A DNA stretch of 64,000 nt from Bacteroidia bacterium (GCA_026391655.1 JAPLDR010000019.1:166605-230604), one strand, 5' to 3'. Shown: positions 8,973-17,550, counted from the first letter of the stretch. Numbers and translations are program-made. Notes: generated from the sequence alone by a model not told the origin.

Positions 8973-9500
8973 ATGTGGAATACATTGAGACATCTTGCCG
9001 GATTTGCTCTTGGGATTGCCATCTTTATTTTGGCGATTCCATTCGGATTGGTTGAATTATCGAAAGTAGATCAGCTGATCTTTAAGTTTACTCTTATTGA
9101 CCTGTCAAAAATACGTTTGATTGTGTCAGTGCTCCTGTTTATTTTAGGTATCTCCTTTATGATCTGGTCGAATATTTTCCTCTTACGGATTGGGAAAGGT
9201 GGGCCGGCTGATCTGTTTAATGTTTCAATCAGCCCGCAGACAAAAAAACTTGTTGTGATCGGGCCATACCGGTATAGCAGGAACCCGATGGTATTTGGAG
9301 TATTCACCTTATATCTTTCAATTGCCTTATTTTTAAATTCAATCATCGATATGATCGTGATATTGGCTTTCATTTTTATTGTAGCTCAATACCTGAGATT
9401 TTACGAAGAAAAAAGATTGCATAAGGATTTTGGCGATGAGTATCTCGAATACAAAAAGAGCGTTTCGATGATTTTTCCGAGAGGAAGAAAGAGAAATTAG
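8973..9500 (+). CDS. Isoprenylcysteine carboxyl methyltransferase-family membrane protein
   Basis: A 175-residue membrane protein with four to five hydrophobic segments. The motif GPYRYSRNPMVFG (residues about 94-106), followed by a hydrophobic stretch and the acidic YEEKRLHKDFGDEYLEYK segment, is the SAM-binding and lipid-facing core of the ICMT/PEMT methyltransferase superfamily. In bacteria such proteins methylate lipids or membrane-embedded small molecules; the substrate here is unknown. Stand-alone gene followed by repeat-rich sequence. Confidence 0.8.
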   Translation: MWNTLRHLAGFALGIAIFILAIPFGLVELSKVDQLIFKFTLIDLSKIRLIVSVLLFILGISFMIWSNIFLLRIGKGGPADLFNVSISPQTKKLVVIGPYRYSRNPMVFGVFTLYLSIALFLNSIIDMIVILAFIFIVAQYLRFYEEKRLHKDFGDEYLEYKKSVSMIFPRGRKRN

Positions 9501-9535
9501 GGCACTGTGACGCTCTGTGTGGATATGTAGTAATT

Positions 9536-9713
9536 GAGCGACTTGCCGCTTGCAATTGGCAGTTTGCAACCTTGCTTCCCTTTATGTTGTTAATCGCGAA
9601 AGGGTTATTCATTATTATCATTCTACATTAAGAAGATAAATATTCAATTTGCATCCAGGGATTGAATATTTGCGCTTAGTTGAAACAAAAGCCAGCAGCA
9701 AGTTGCTAATTGC
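9536..9713. repeat. Dispersed intergenic repeat (CTTGC/TTGCAA/AGTTGCTAATTGC type)
   Basis: A stretch of permuted short words (GACTTGCCGCTTGCAATTGGC at about 9540-9560; AGTTGCTAATTGC at 9701-9713). The 13-mer AGTTGCTAATTGC recurs exactly at 39629-39641, and TTGCAACTTGCAACTGG at about 20712-20728 is of the same type. All copies are intergenic. Mechanism and function unknown. Confidence 0.5.
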
Positions 9714-9765
9714 CAGCCGCAGATTAATAACTACTTTTATCGGAATATCAAATCTTTCAAAAGCA

Positions 9766-10275
9766 ATGAAGACAAAAATCATTTTAACCATCGCATTATT
9801 CGGAATATTAACGACCAGCTTCGGGCAACAGAGTCCAAACTGGGACAAATGGAGCTGGTTAATGGGTGAATGGGCCGGTGAGGGAACCGGACAACCAGGT
9901 GTAGGTGGTGGAACCTTCACTTTTAAAACCGATCTCAACAAAAAGATTCTTGTAAGGAAGGGCCAAACCGAATTCCCGGCAACAGGCGATAAACCAGCGG
10001 TTATTCACAAAGATTTAATGATCATTTATCCCGATTACAAAGGGAATCCTTCAAAAGCCATCTATTTTGACAACGAAGGACATACTATCAATTATTCAAT
10101 TACTTACGCTGACAAGTCGATTTCATTAACCAGCGACAAAACTCCAAACGTTCCCGTTTTTCGTCTGACTTATACCTTACTCAATAACGAAATGGTGAAT
10201 ACTAAATTTGAAATGTCGCAGGATGGCGAGAAATTTTCGACCTATATTGAGGGAAAAAGTAAAAAAACGAAATAA
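9766..10275 (+). CDS. Exported hypothetical protein, DUF1579/nitrobindin-like beta-barrel candidate
   Basis: 169 residues starting with a signal peptide (KTKIILTIALFGILTTSFGQ). The ATG at 9766 is chosen because the reading frame upstream of it runs through the intergenic repeat. The mature part opens with WLMGEWAGEGTGQPGVGGGTF and continues as short alternating beta-strands (FDNEGHTINYSITY). This pattern, a Trp-containing G-x-W segment then beta-strands, is seen in DUF1579 and THAP4/nitrobindin-like lipocalin folds. No catalytic motif is visible and function is unknown. Followed after 29 bases by the MscS gene, possibly co-transcribed. Confidence 0.6.
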   Translation: MKTKIILTIALFGILTTSFGQQSPNWDKWSWLMGEWAGEGTGQPGVGGGTFTFKTDLNKKILVRKGQTEFPATGDKPAVIHKDLMIIYPDYKGNPSKAIYFDNEGHTINYSITYADKSISLTSDKTPNVPVFRLTYTLLNNEMVNTKFEMSQDGEKFSTYIEGKSKKTK

Positions 10276-10304
10276 ACCGGATTGATAATCTTAAAATAGT
10301 TTCT

Positions 10305-11138
10305 ATGCAAGATTTTAAAACCACTACCGATCAATTGGTTTCCATTTTGATTAATTATGCGCCGAGGATCGTGTCGGCAATCGTCATTTTAATATTGGGT
10401 TTTTGGATTATAAAACTAATCGTCAGAAAATTACGATCTGTTTTAGTGAAAGGGGAAATGGATTCTTCATGGGCTCCTTTTTTTGCTTCGGCGACCAACG
10501 TTATATTGTACATTCTGTTGATTCTTTCTGTTGCCTCAATCATTGGAATCCAGACAGCCTCTTTTGTTGCCATTCTTGGTGCTATAGGTTTGGCCATTGG
10601 TTTAGCCTTGCAGGGAAGTTTCAGTAATTTTGCCGGAGGCGTAATGATTCTCATGTTTAAACCGATAAAGTTAGGAGAGTATATCGAATCAAATGGTGTA
10701 GCAGGTAAGGTCAATGATATTCATCTTTTCAACACCACATTACAGAGTTACGATAATAAAATCATCATGGTGCCTAATGGCGTTTTGTCCAACAATGTTA
10801 TTATCAATTACTCCAGGGCAAAGACCCGTTTTGTGGAGTGGACTTTCGGTATTGGTTATGATGACAGCATCGAGCAGGTCAGGAAACTTATTATTGAAGA
10901 GATATTTACCGACGACAGGGTTATAAACAAAGCGAAGCCGTTTGTAAGTGTTGCAGATTTAGCCTCAAGTTCTGTAAATATTCTGGTACGTGCCGAAGTA
11001 AAGCAGAAAGATTACTGGGATGTTTTATACATCGGTTTCGAAAGGGTGAAAGAGCGGTTCGATAAGGAAGGAATTCATATCCCATTTCCGCAACAGGATA
11101 TTCACATCATTGAACAGGTTAAGGCGGCGAAGAAATAA
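10305..11138 (+). CDS. mscS: Small-conductance mechanosensitive channel, MscS family
   Basis: 277 residues, close to E. coli MscS in length. Three N-terminal membrane segments precede the pore helix rich in Gly and Ala (GAIGLAIGLALQGSFSNFAGGVMIL, about 95-119), then the conserved beta domain starting FKPIKLGEYIESNGVAGKV and the VPNGVLSNNVIINYS motif, and a C-terminal alpha/beta cytoplasmic domain. It opens on membrane tension to release solutes during hypo-osmotic shock. Ends at a bidirectional hairpin shared with the convergent aminopeptidase gene. Confidence 0.95.
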   Translation: MQDFKTTTDQLVSILINYAPRIVSAIVILILGFWIIKLIVRKLRSVLVKGEMDSSWAPFFASATNVILYILLILSVASIIGIQTASFVAILGAIGLAIGLALQGSFSNFAGGVMILMFKPIKLGEYIESNGVAGKVNDIHLFNTTLQSYDNKIIMVPNGVLSNNVIINYSRAKTRFVEWTFGIGYDDSIEQVRKLIIEEIFTDDRVINKAKPFVSVADLASSSVNILVRAEVKQKDYWDVLYIGFERVKERFDKEGIHIPFPQQDIHIIEQVKAAKK

Positions 11139-11153
11139 ACGTTTTGGGATTGA

Positions 11154-11185
11154 ACACCTGACAGTTTTCCGAAACCGTCAGGTGT
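11154..11185. terminator. Hairpin between mscS and the aminopeptidase P gene; member of a dispersed palindrome family
   Basis: ACACCTGAC (11154-11162) pairs with GTCAGGTGT (11177-11185), with inner TTT/AAA pairing. It lies between two convergent stops and probably ends transcription both ways. The same palindrome type (GACCTGAC...GTCAGGTC) occurs inside the restriction enzyme gene at 26167-26199. Confidence 0.7.
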
Positions 11186-11194
11186 AATCAGTTA

Positions 11195-12583
11195 TTATTT
11201 CAATTGTAACGATTCAACCTCATCCGGATTGATCGGAATCCGGTTACCCAGAATTCTTGATCCGGTTGCAGTGACGAGAATATCGTCTTCGAGACGGATT
11301 CCACCGAAATCGAGGTATTTTTTGGCCTCATCGAAATTAATAAACGCGTGATTGATCTTCTCGTTGTACCATTTCTCAATCAAAGCCGGAATAAAATAGA
11401 GACCAGGTTCATTCGTAATCACAAAACCCTCCTGAAGACGGCGCCCTAATCTTAAATAAGCGGTTCCAAACTGATTGACGGGACGTATTTCATCGTCGTA
11501 TCCGACATATATCTGCCCGTAATTTTCCATATCATGTACATCAAGCCCCATCATATGGCCCAATCCATGCGGAAAGAAAAGGGCATGAGCGCCATTGGCA
11601 ACTGCCTCTTGAATATCGCCTTTCATTAATCCAAGATCCTTCAATCCTGAAGTAATTACTTCCGCTACTTTGAGATGGATACTCAGATAGGTTTCACCGG
11701 GTTTGATTAATGAAGTCGCAGAATTGTTTGCTTCCAAAACAATATTGTAAATATCGAGTTGTTTTTGCGAAAATTTTCCGCCCACAGGAACTGTCCGCGT
11801 AAAATCGGAAGCATAATGACTATTCGATTCGGCACCGGCATCTATAATCATCAATCTCCCTTTCTCAAGTTTAAAAGAATGATCGTGATTGTGAAGTGTT
11901 TGTCCGTTTTGGGTTAAAATAGTTGGAAATGAAGTGCCACCGCCCGTTGCCAGCGCGATTCCTTCAATCGTACCGGCAATTTCCTGCTCCATCACGCCAG
12001 GTTTTGCCATTTTCATGGCAGTCACGTGCATTTGATAACCAGTTTCGCAAGCTTTTTCAATTTCGGCTATTTCAAACTCGTCTTTTATTGATCGCATTCC
12101 GACAAGCGCATGAATTAAATCAAGCGAAGCGTGATTTGCAAGATGCGAAGCTTGTATTCCTGTTAATTCCTCAAGCAAAAGCTTAATTTCAGCACGATAT
12201 GGTGGGATAAAATGAACAGGATTTGCTTTGCTTACTGATTGACGGACCTTTATACTAATTTCTTTAAACGGAGAAGTATTTACAACACCGACCGACGCTG
12301 CCAAATCTTTAATAGTGGGTTTTATTCCCGACCAGATGATATCTTCAATGGAATTATTGTTGCCGAACAGCATATCGTTTCCTGTATTTGCGTCAATAAC
12401 TCCGAATAACCCGGGCATATCGAGGCCGAAAAGGTATAAAAAGGTGCTGTCCTGCCTGAAATGGTAAGTGTTCTCAGGATAATTCATTGGAGATTCCGTA
12501 TTCCCGGGAATCAAAATAATTCCGCTCCCCATTTTTTCACGAAGTCGGTTTCTTCGTTCTGTATATACTTGTTTATCGAACAT
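11195..12583 (-). CDS. pepP: Xaa-Pro aminopeptidase (aminopeptidase P, M24B)
   Basis: A 462-residue enzyme that removes an N-terminal residue preceding proline. An N-terminal AMP_N domain (about 1-150, with RQDSTFLYLFGLDMPG) is followed by the pita-bread catalytic domain. The five metal ligands are visible: two Asp in IIDAGAESNSHYASDFTRT, His in HGLGHMMGLDVHD, Glu in ITNEPGLYF, and Glu in GGIRLEDDILVT. No signal peptide, so cytosolic. It is 31 bases downstream of the lipoprotein gene at 12615 and could be read from the same message. Confidence 0.95.
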   Translation of the reverse strand: MFDKQVYTERRNRLREKMGSGIILIPGNTESPMNYPENTYHFRQDSTFLYLFGLDMPGLFGVIDANTGNDMLFGNNNSIEDIIWSGIKPTIKDLAASVGVVNTSPFKEISIKVRQSVSKANPVHFIPPYRAEIKLLLEELTGIQASHLANHASLDLIHALVGMRSIKDEFEIAEIEKACETGYQMHVTAMKMAKPGVMEQEIAGTIEGIALATGGGTSFPTILTQNGQTLHNHDHSFKLEKGRLMIIDAGAESNSHYASDFTRTVPVGGKFSQKQLDIYNIVLEANNSATSLIKPGETYLSIHLKVAEVITSGLKDLGLMKGDIQEAVANGAHALFFPHGLGHMMGLDVHDMENYGQIYVGYDDEIRPVNQFGTAYLRLGRRLQEGFVITNEPGLYFIPALIEKWYNEKINHAFINFDEAKKYLDFGGIRLEDDILVTATGSRILGNRIPINPDEVESLQLK

Positions 12584-12614
12584 ATCTTCTTATTTATATG
12601 ATTTGTTTATATGA

Positions 12615-14054
12615 TCAGCCCGTAATTTTTGAAGGCAACCCCGATTTCATCACCTTCTTATCCTTTGCAGAACGTGGAAGAAAGATATCATCGGTGGTTA
12701 AACCTAGTTCTTTAATTGCTTTCAGACAATATTCAAGTTGACCAAGATCATTGTTGGAAGTATTATTGGTTCCGAATGTGAATTTCAGACCTGCTTCCTT
12801 TGCCCGCTTCAGAAAGGCGATGCTGGGTATTTTATATCTTGCATTTATTTCTAAAGCAACATCATTGTTTTTTAGAACTTTGATGACGCGGTCCATTCTT
12901 TCGGGTGTCCATAAGCGATCGTAATCGGCGGCAATCTTTGCGGGAAGAAAAGTTGGATTAACATAGATGTCGACAGGCTCATTTCCTATGATTGCCTCAA
13001 TTTTACCTACAAGCATATCCATAAACTGTTGTTCATCATCTACAAATGTCTCAGCCGGCATCCACAATCTCAGGCGGCGACCTTTGTGATCGGTCCATGT
13101 CATCGCATCGGTGAAAATATAATCGAAACGTGCAACGGCTGCCGGCGAAAATAGCGTTACCCATTCACGACCTTCACATTGCATCACTTTAAAAACAGGT
13201 TCGTTAATGATCTTATCAAGATAGGCATTCAGCGTTGAATCGTTCGTAACCGGAAATTTCAATCCGCAATTGGCTGCGATACCGTAATTATATCCATTGA
13301 TACGAGCATACTGACAAGCCTGATCCATTGTGAGACCACCTTTGAGATGTCCGTGAAAATCGATTAGCGGAAACTCTTGTTGATTAAGTGAATCAACCAC
13401 TTCCCCAGCATTGTATATGACGAGTGAAGTTTTTAAAACGTCTTCCAGCGGAAGTATGGTTATCTCCCCAATTATTAGTTCTCCTTCAGCATTTGATTTT
13501 ATGATCGACAGAAAGCCATTCGCTAAAACATGATCCGTAAGTTCGGCGGGTCTTTTAAGATTATCAGGCTCGGTATATTCGCTTGTAATTTTATTATTGA
13601 CACTTACTTTGATGTAATTTCCCTTTACAATGACAGAAAGATTAAACCATTCGTTGTCAATAGCCGTTCGGACGAAATTATTCCTGATTTTGGATAAACT
13701 TCCGGTCTTTTGCGGATTCCCAACTCGGTAGTCGCTGTTGTTAATTTTTACAATATATCCTTTATCCGGTGAGCTAACTTCGGGAGCTGCAAAAACAAGA
13801 ATACCTTCAGCTCCAGCAGTAGTCTTAACTTTCGCCGAAAACTCAAAATTGCGCACTTTAAATTTCGAAGTAAATCCGGATGACTGATTTTTTAGCAGAA
13901 ATCCTTCACTTGAAGTGGTTACATCATTCTGAGTCAGGTATTTTCCGGCGTTGGATGTGTCAATTTTTGTGATTTCTCCCTTTTTAGGTCCTGTCTTACA
14001 TGAGCAAAATACAAACGCGATTAGAATTAAGTGCAATAAATAGGTGAAGCGCAT
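12615..14054 (-). CDS. Lipoprotein with DUF1080-like (LamG-type) and PHP-type metal-dependent domains
   Basis: 479 residues with a lipoprotein signal (LILIAFVFCSC). Residues about 30-205 form a beta-rich domain of the DUF1080/concanavalin type (FKVRNFEFSAKVKTTAG; WFNLSVIVKGNYIKVSVNN), often a sugar-binding or glycosidase-like module. Residues about 225-479 look like a PHP/amidohydrolase-like domain: DFHGHLKGGLTMDQACQYA, GYNYGIAANCGLKF, then FTFGTNNTSNNDLGQLEYCL near the end. The first HxH is visible; the full PHP metal set is not obvious. The fusion suggests hydrolysis of a sugar-linked substrate at the cell surface, which is inference. Confidence 0.7.
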   Translation of the reverse strand: MRFTYLLHLILIAFVFCSCKTGPKKGEITKIDTSNAGKYLTQNDVTTSSEGFLLKNQSSGFTSKFKVRNFEFSAKVKTTAGAEGILVFAAPEVSSPDKGYIVKINNSDYRVGNPQKTGSLSKIRNNFVRTAIDNEWFNLSVIVKGNYIKVSVNNKITSEYTEPDNLKRPAELTDHVLANGFLSIIKSNAEGELIIGEITILPLEDVLKTSLVIYNAGEVVDSLNQQEFPLIDFHGHLKGGLTMDQACQYARINGYNYGIAANCGLKFPVTNDSTLNAYLDKIINEPVFKVMQCEGREWVTLFSPAAVARFDYIFTDAMTWTDHKGRRLRLWMPAETFVDDEQQFMDMLVGKIEAIIGNEPVDIYVNPTFLPAKIAADYDRLWTPERMDRVIKVLKNNDVALEINARYKIPSIAFLKRAKEAGLKFTFGTNNTSNNDLGQLEYCLKAIKELGLTTDDIFLPRSAKDKKVMKSGLPSKITG

Positions 14055-14161
14055 AAATTATTGATTTTAGCTGGTTAATTTGATTGCCGAAAGTACCAAG
14101 ATTATTGGTTGGCTAGCTAAAAATAGGAACATTTTTAAAACCGTATTCCTCCTATTCATAA

Positions 14162-14206
14162 TAGTGACATGGTGACTGTTCATGTCCCGGACTGTCACCC
14201 CGTCAC
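14162..14206. repeat. Imperfect inverted repeat, left copy of the GTGAC/GTCAC element
   Basis: AGTGACATGGTGACT and CTGTCACCCCGTCACT face each other. The element and its 5' flank TTCATAATAGTGAC are shared with the better-preserved copy at 14947-15027. The two copies bracket the DUF2442/DUF4160 pair. Confidence 0.6.
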
Positions 14207-14243
14207 TTGCCGGGAATCAGCCATGTCATATCCGGAAATAGCA

Positions 14244-14468
14244 TTAAAGGCTGTAATAGAGTGTATCCGCGCTTAATTCCTGATCGTTTGGCCATGCAAT
14301 AAAATATCCATTATTTTTCACAAGTTCAAAATAGCCTGGATCTTTAAGCTGTGAGAAAATACCCTTGGTAAAATACGACTTAAGGTTGACCAATTTTGTT
14401 ATACCATCTGAAAACTCAATAAAAAGAGTGTTTTCGCTTGCAACCTGTATGTTTCGAATTGTGTTCAT
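14244..14468 (-). CDS. DUF2442 domain protein (small partner of a DUF4160/DUF2442 pair)
   Basis: A 74-residue protein in which nearly the whole length is DUF2442: the N-terminal strand pattern ENTLFIEFSDGITKLVNLKSY, a middle FSQLKDPGYFELVKNNGYFIAWPND and the family's ending ELSADTLYYSL. DUF2442 and DUF4160 genes are commonly neighbours, and the pair behaves in distribution like a toxin-antitoxin module, but no activity has been established to my knowledge. It overlaps the upstream DUF4160 gene by one base, so the two are translationally coupled. This version lacks the C-terminal HTH found in the second pair at 22716. Confidence 0.85.
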   Translation of the reverse strand: MNTIRNIQVASENTLFIEFSDGITKLVNLKSYFTKGIFSQLKDPGYFELVKNNGYFIAWPNDQELSADTLYYSL

Positions 14469-14737
14469 TATTTTAGCGGTTTAATTTTAAATGTACTCTT
14501 GCCTTCGGTTGCCAATTTCCAGTCAGCTTTCAATTCATCACGATGAATTTCGATCCATGCTTGTACCAGCCGTAATTTTTTAGGAGGTATTTCTCCTGCT
14601 ATAATTTCAGCAGTTTCAATATCGATCACGGCCACATCTCCCTGATATTCCGCATGAATGTGGGGTAAACTGTGTCTCTTATCATCAAAATGGAACATCC
14701 GCACGATGATTCCATAAAACATAGATATGACAGGCAT
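14468..14737 (-). CDS. DUF4160 domain protein
   Basis: 89 residues; the diagnostic DUF4160 segments are the early hydrophobic strand, then FHFDDKRHSLPHIHAEYQGDVAVIDIETAEIIAGEIP and KKLRLVQAWIEIHRDELKADW. The HxPHxH-like cluster (H19, H23, H25) is the conserved core and hints at metal or nucleotide chemistry, but the biochemical role is unknown. First gene of a two-gene unit with the DUF2442 gene. A paralogous pair lies at 22490-23162, where the HxxH cluster is also kept (LPIHIHVQNADG). Confidence 0.85.
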   Translation of the reverse strand: MPVISMFYGIIVRMFHFDDKRHSLPHIHAEYQGDVAVIDIETAEIIAGEIPPKKLRLVQAWIEIHRDELKADWKLATEGKSTFKIKPLK

Positions 14738-14771
14738 TTTTTTTTGTAAAATTAGAAAATAAGTCCATCGT

Positions 14772-14832
14772 TTACAATAGTGTATCCGCGCTTAGTTCCT
14801 GATCGTTTGATCATGTAATACGAAATTTCATT
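14772..14832 (-). pseudogene. Degenerate duplicate of the DUF2442 gene end
   Basis: The sequence GTGTATCCGCGCTTA-TTCCTGATCGTTTG at 14778-14808 repeats the 3' end of the intact DUF2442 gene (14260-14290) nearly base for base. In the matching minus-strand frame it reads a stop, then SNDQELSADTL and a stop, against PNDQELSADTLYYSL in the intact gene. It lies just upstream of the DUF4160 gene and indicates a former tandem copy of the module. Confidence 0.8.
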
Positions 14833-14946
14833 AATGATAATGCCATTGTAGGCAGTAACATTGCCCTTGTAACCGATGAACTTGGCGTTTCCAAATTATA
14901 TAAAAATCTTATTTTCAGTACTTAACCTTATTCACCTTATTCATAA

Positions 14947-15027
14947 TAGTGACCGGGTGACTGCGCTCTGAAGATAAGAAAATCATCGGGCAACCGGCCA
15001 TCCTTTTGATAAGTCACCCGGTCACTA
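14947..15027. repeat. Perfect 16-bp inverted repeat, right copy of the GTGAC/GTCAC element
   Basis: TAGTGACCGGGTGACT (14947-14962) and AGTCACCCGGTCACTA (15012-15027) are exact reverse complements separated by 49 bases. The 5' flank TTCATAATAGTGAC is shared with the copy at about 14156. The stretch 15028-15197 shows no gene. Confidence 0.85.
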
Positions 15028-15197
15028 AGAACCAGGAAACATTTGCTATGCGGTGCATACAACCTTACATTTCTGTTGAACCTTTCCGGTTGCACCTTTG
15101 TTTTTCGTCAACTTTTTCTTTCTATAAATATATTGCTCCTCTGGAGCAATTGGCTGTGTCAGAAGAATTTATCAGCATATTTTTCGCCCCATCGCTC

Positions 15198-15262
15198 TCT
15201 CAATTTCTCACTTCTCAATTTCCTATCCTCTCACCTTCCCATCTTCTCATTTTCATTCCCTT
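15198..15262. repeat. CT-rich direct-repeat tract
   Basis: Units of the form TCTCACTTCTCAATTTCC / TCTCACCTTCCCATCTTCTCA. A related tract is at 33960-33997. The tract enters the 3' end of the bile-acid-symporter-type gene and supplies its last codons. Confidence 0.6.
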
Positions 15263-16244
15263 CCTTTCCCATTACATTTGCAATAGTACTTCCCACCATT
15301 AGCTGAAGGGCGTGATAAAGCATTAATGGGAGTAAAACTACACCAAGGATTGCCTGGTCGGGAAATAAAACTTTTCCCATCACTGCTCCCTGCATCAGCG
15401 ATTTTTTTGAGCCACAGAAAATAACGGTGATTCGATCTTCACGTTTAAATTTCATCCAAACCGACAGCTGGTACATCAAGGAAAAAACCAATAAAAAGAG
15501 TGTAAGCATCATTGCACCAAGCAAAAATATTTCAGAAATTGCAAAGTTATTGAACATGTTACCCGAAAAAGATTCGCAGAAGGAGGTAAAAACAATTAGT
15601 AAAATGATCAGCTGATCGAATTTTCCAAGTGTTTTTTTGTAACGTGTGACCCATTCCCCAAGTTTGTGATGAAGTAATAAACCAATTATAACCGGTAACA
15701 ATACCTGTAAACAGAGTTGAAAAATAGTATGTCCCATATCAAAGCCAGCTTGTGATTTGCCAAGTACGCTGCTCATCCACAGTGGAGTAATAAATATTCC
15801 AAGGATACTCGATATACTGGCATTAAAGATTGCGGCAGCAATATTTCCTCGGGCAATTGAAATCATCACCACCGATGACGAAACTGTCGATGGCAATGCT
15901 GCAAGGTAAAAGATACCCAATCCAATATTGGTTGAAAAGTAATCTTTGAAAAACAGACGCAAGCCAATGATTATCAACGGGAAAAGCAGAAACGTCGATA
16001 ATTGCACCACCAGATGAAGCCTCCAATGGCTTAATCCGCGAAGAAGGCTTTCAGGACTTAACTTTGCGCCGTAGAAAAAAAAGATCACCGAAACGCCGTA
16101 TCCCGCTATCGCAGGCAGGTGGAGCGGACTTTCAGCAATCCCAAACGAAGGATGTAACCAGGCTAAAAAAATAGCTCCGATCATCAGAAAAAAGAAAGCA
16201 TTTAGTCCTACTTTTGAAAGCGTATTGATCAGACGTTTAATCAT
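15231..16244 (-). CDS. Bile acid:sodium symporter-family (SBF-like) transporter
   Basis: 337 residues with about ten membrane segments. The opening WLHPSFGIAESPLHLPAIAGYGVSVIFFFYGAKLSPE and the later GSKKSLMQGAVMGKVLF (a polar crossover region) are typical of the SBF-like family (PF13593, YfeH type). These carry organic anions, but the substrate is not evident. It overlaps the upstream double aldolase gene by one base (TAATG arrangement), so it is the last gene of an operon with both aldolases; a role in importing the acid or sugar they process is plausible. Its last dozen residues (KEGNENEKMGR) are encoded by the CT-rich repeat tract. Confidence 0.87.
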   Translation of the reverse strand: MIKRLINTLSKVGLNAFFFLMIGAIFLAWLHPSFGIAESPLHLPAIAGYGVSVIFFFYGAKLSPESLLRGLSHWRLHLVVQLSTFLLFPLIIIGLRLFFKDYFSTNIGLGIFYLAALPSTVSSSVVMISIARGNIAAAIFNASISSILGIFITPLWMSSVLGKSQAGFDMGHTIFQLCLQVLLPVIIGLLLHHKLGEWVTRYKKTLGKFDQLIILLIVFTSFCESFSGNMFNNFAISEIFLLGAMMLTLFLLVFSLMYQLSVWMKFKREDRITVIFCGSKKSLMQGAVMGKVLFPDQAILGVVLLPLMLYHALQLMVGSTIANVMGKEGNENEKMGR

Positions 16245-17539
16245 TAGCTCAGGAATTTCTTTCTGAGATCCTCGATCTCCTGTTCTCCAATCGGTTTAAG
16301 TTCTCCTATCGGGACACCCATAGTTAGCGATTTTGCACTGAATTCAGCAACTTCCAGACGGTCGAATGTCTGAAGCAGTTTATCGCCTGTGATCAGAATT
16401 GAGTCATTTTCAATAATTACAGCAGGCGTATCTTTGGAAATAAGGTTCAGAATCGTCTCTTCTCCCTGAAAATGACTTCCAAACGGAACATTAAAGACAT
16501 CCTGAAGGAAAATCCAACTTTCGGGAATTGTCCGGACATCGAATTTGCTTCCCGTAACACCAAATGCCATCAAATAAGGTGATTGGGTTAGAATTATTGA
16601 GTTGACATGCGGATTACGCCGATAGATCTCCTGGTGCAGCCAGGTTGCCCGGCTTGGAATTTTTCCCGGTTCCCGTTTTCCGTCTTTGATCTGAACAATA
16701 TCATCAAGTGTAATATTCCATCTGAGAACATTGGTCGGGGTAATCAGAAAATCGTTGTTACGCCAACGGATCGACACCGTTCCATACGAGCTGATCATCA
16801 ATCCCTGGTCGCATGCCCGGCGGACAATCCGCATAATCTCCTCACGACGTTCGCGTTCGTCAGAAGGGTGACTTACTTCTGTCATTTCGGGTAAAAGTCC
16901 GGGAATCTGTGCCTCGAAAGCTTCAATTTGCTCATCGGTAAGCGATTTTACTTTCCCGATGGTTTTGGCATTGATGATGGTTTTGGCACAAAATTCCAAA
17001 GTTTCGAAACGCTGATAGGCATCTTTCATATCGGTACCGCCAACAACTGTTCCATGGTTTTCCATAATTACTGCGTCATACTTTTCAGCAAAAACAGCTG
17101 CAATTTTTTCGCCCAACTCTTCACTGCCAGGGATCGCATATCCGGCGTAACCGATTGGTCCGCAAATATATTTAGCCTGAGGAATCACATTGGTGTCGGG
17201 TATAACATGTGCAATGCTGAAAGACACCAATGCCGGTGGATGCGCATGAATAATCGCTCTGATATCGGGACGGATCTTGTAAATAGCAGAGTGAAAAGGA
17301 TACTCTGAGGATGGTTTGTGTTTTCCAAGGACTGTTCCGTCGGCTTTGATACAATTGATATCATCCGGACCTAGGGTACCTTTGTCAATTCCTGACGGAG
17401 TCACCCAAATATCACCCTGATCGTCAATGATCGAAACGTTCCCACCTGAGGTGGTTGTCATCCCGTTGCGATAGATTCTGCTAATAATCAGCACTATCTG
17501 ATTACGGGGATGCATAAGGTTGATGTCAAGTAAATTCAT
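16244..17539 (-). CDS. Class II aldolase/adducin protein with two tandem domains, second degenerate
   Basis: 431 residues from the ATG at 17539; an earlier in-frame start at 17593 would overlap the upstream gene. Domain 1 (about 1-215) keeps the fold's active site: GGNVSIIDDQGDIWVTPSG, zinc ligands in IIHAHPPAL and the third in IMENHGTVVGG. Domain 2 (about 230-430) repeats the fold but has lost the ligands: LTQSPY replaces HxHP and IENDSILI replaces ENHG. One half is therefore probably catalytic and the other structural or regulatory. Middle gene of a three-gene operon. The substrate is unknown; fuculose- or rhamnulose-phosphate-type aldol cleavage is the family precedent. Confidence 0.85.
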   Translation of the reverse strand: MNLLDINLMHPRNQIVLIISRIYRNGMTTTSGGNVSIIDDQGDIWVTPSGIDKGTLGPDDINCIKADGTVLGKHKPSSEYPFHSAIYKIRPDIRAIIHAHPPALVSFSIAHVIPDTNVIPQAKYICGPIGYAGYAIPGSEELGEKIAAVFAEKYDAVIMENHGTVVGGTDMKDAYQRFETLEFCAKTIINAKTIGKVKSLTDEQIEAFEAQIPGLLPEMTEVSHPSDERERREEIMRIVRRACDQGLMISSYGTVSIRWRNNDFLITPTNVLRWNITLDDIVQIKDGKREPGKIPSRATWLHQEIYRRNPHVNSIILTQSPYLMAFGVTGSKFDVRTIPESWIFLQDVFNVPFGSHFQGEETILNLISKDTPAVIIENDSILITGDKLLQTFDRLEVAEFSAKSLTMGVPIGELKPIGEQEIEDLRKKFLS

Positions 17540-17550
17540 AAAATGTAATT

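Noticed and set aside
15006..15306. Open frames on the plus strand over the CT-rich tract
   Set aside because: Low-complexity Ser/Leu/Phe-rich translation of the repeat; overlaps the end of the transporter gene on the other strand.
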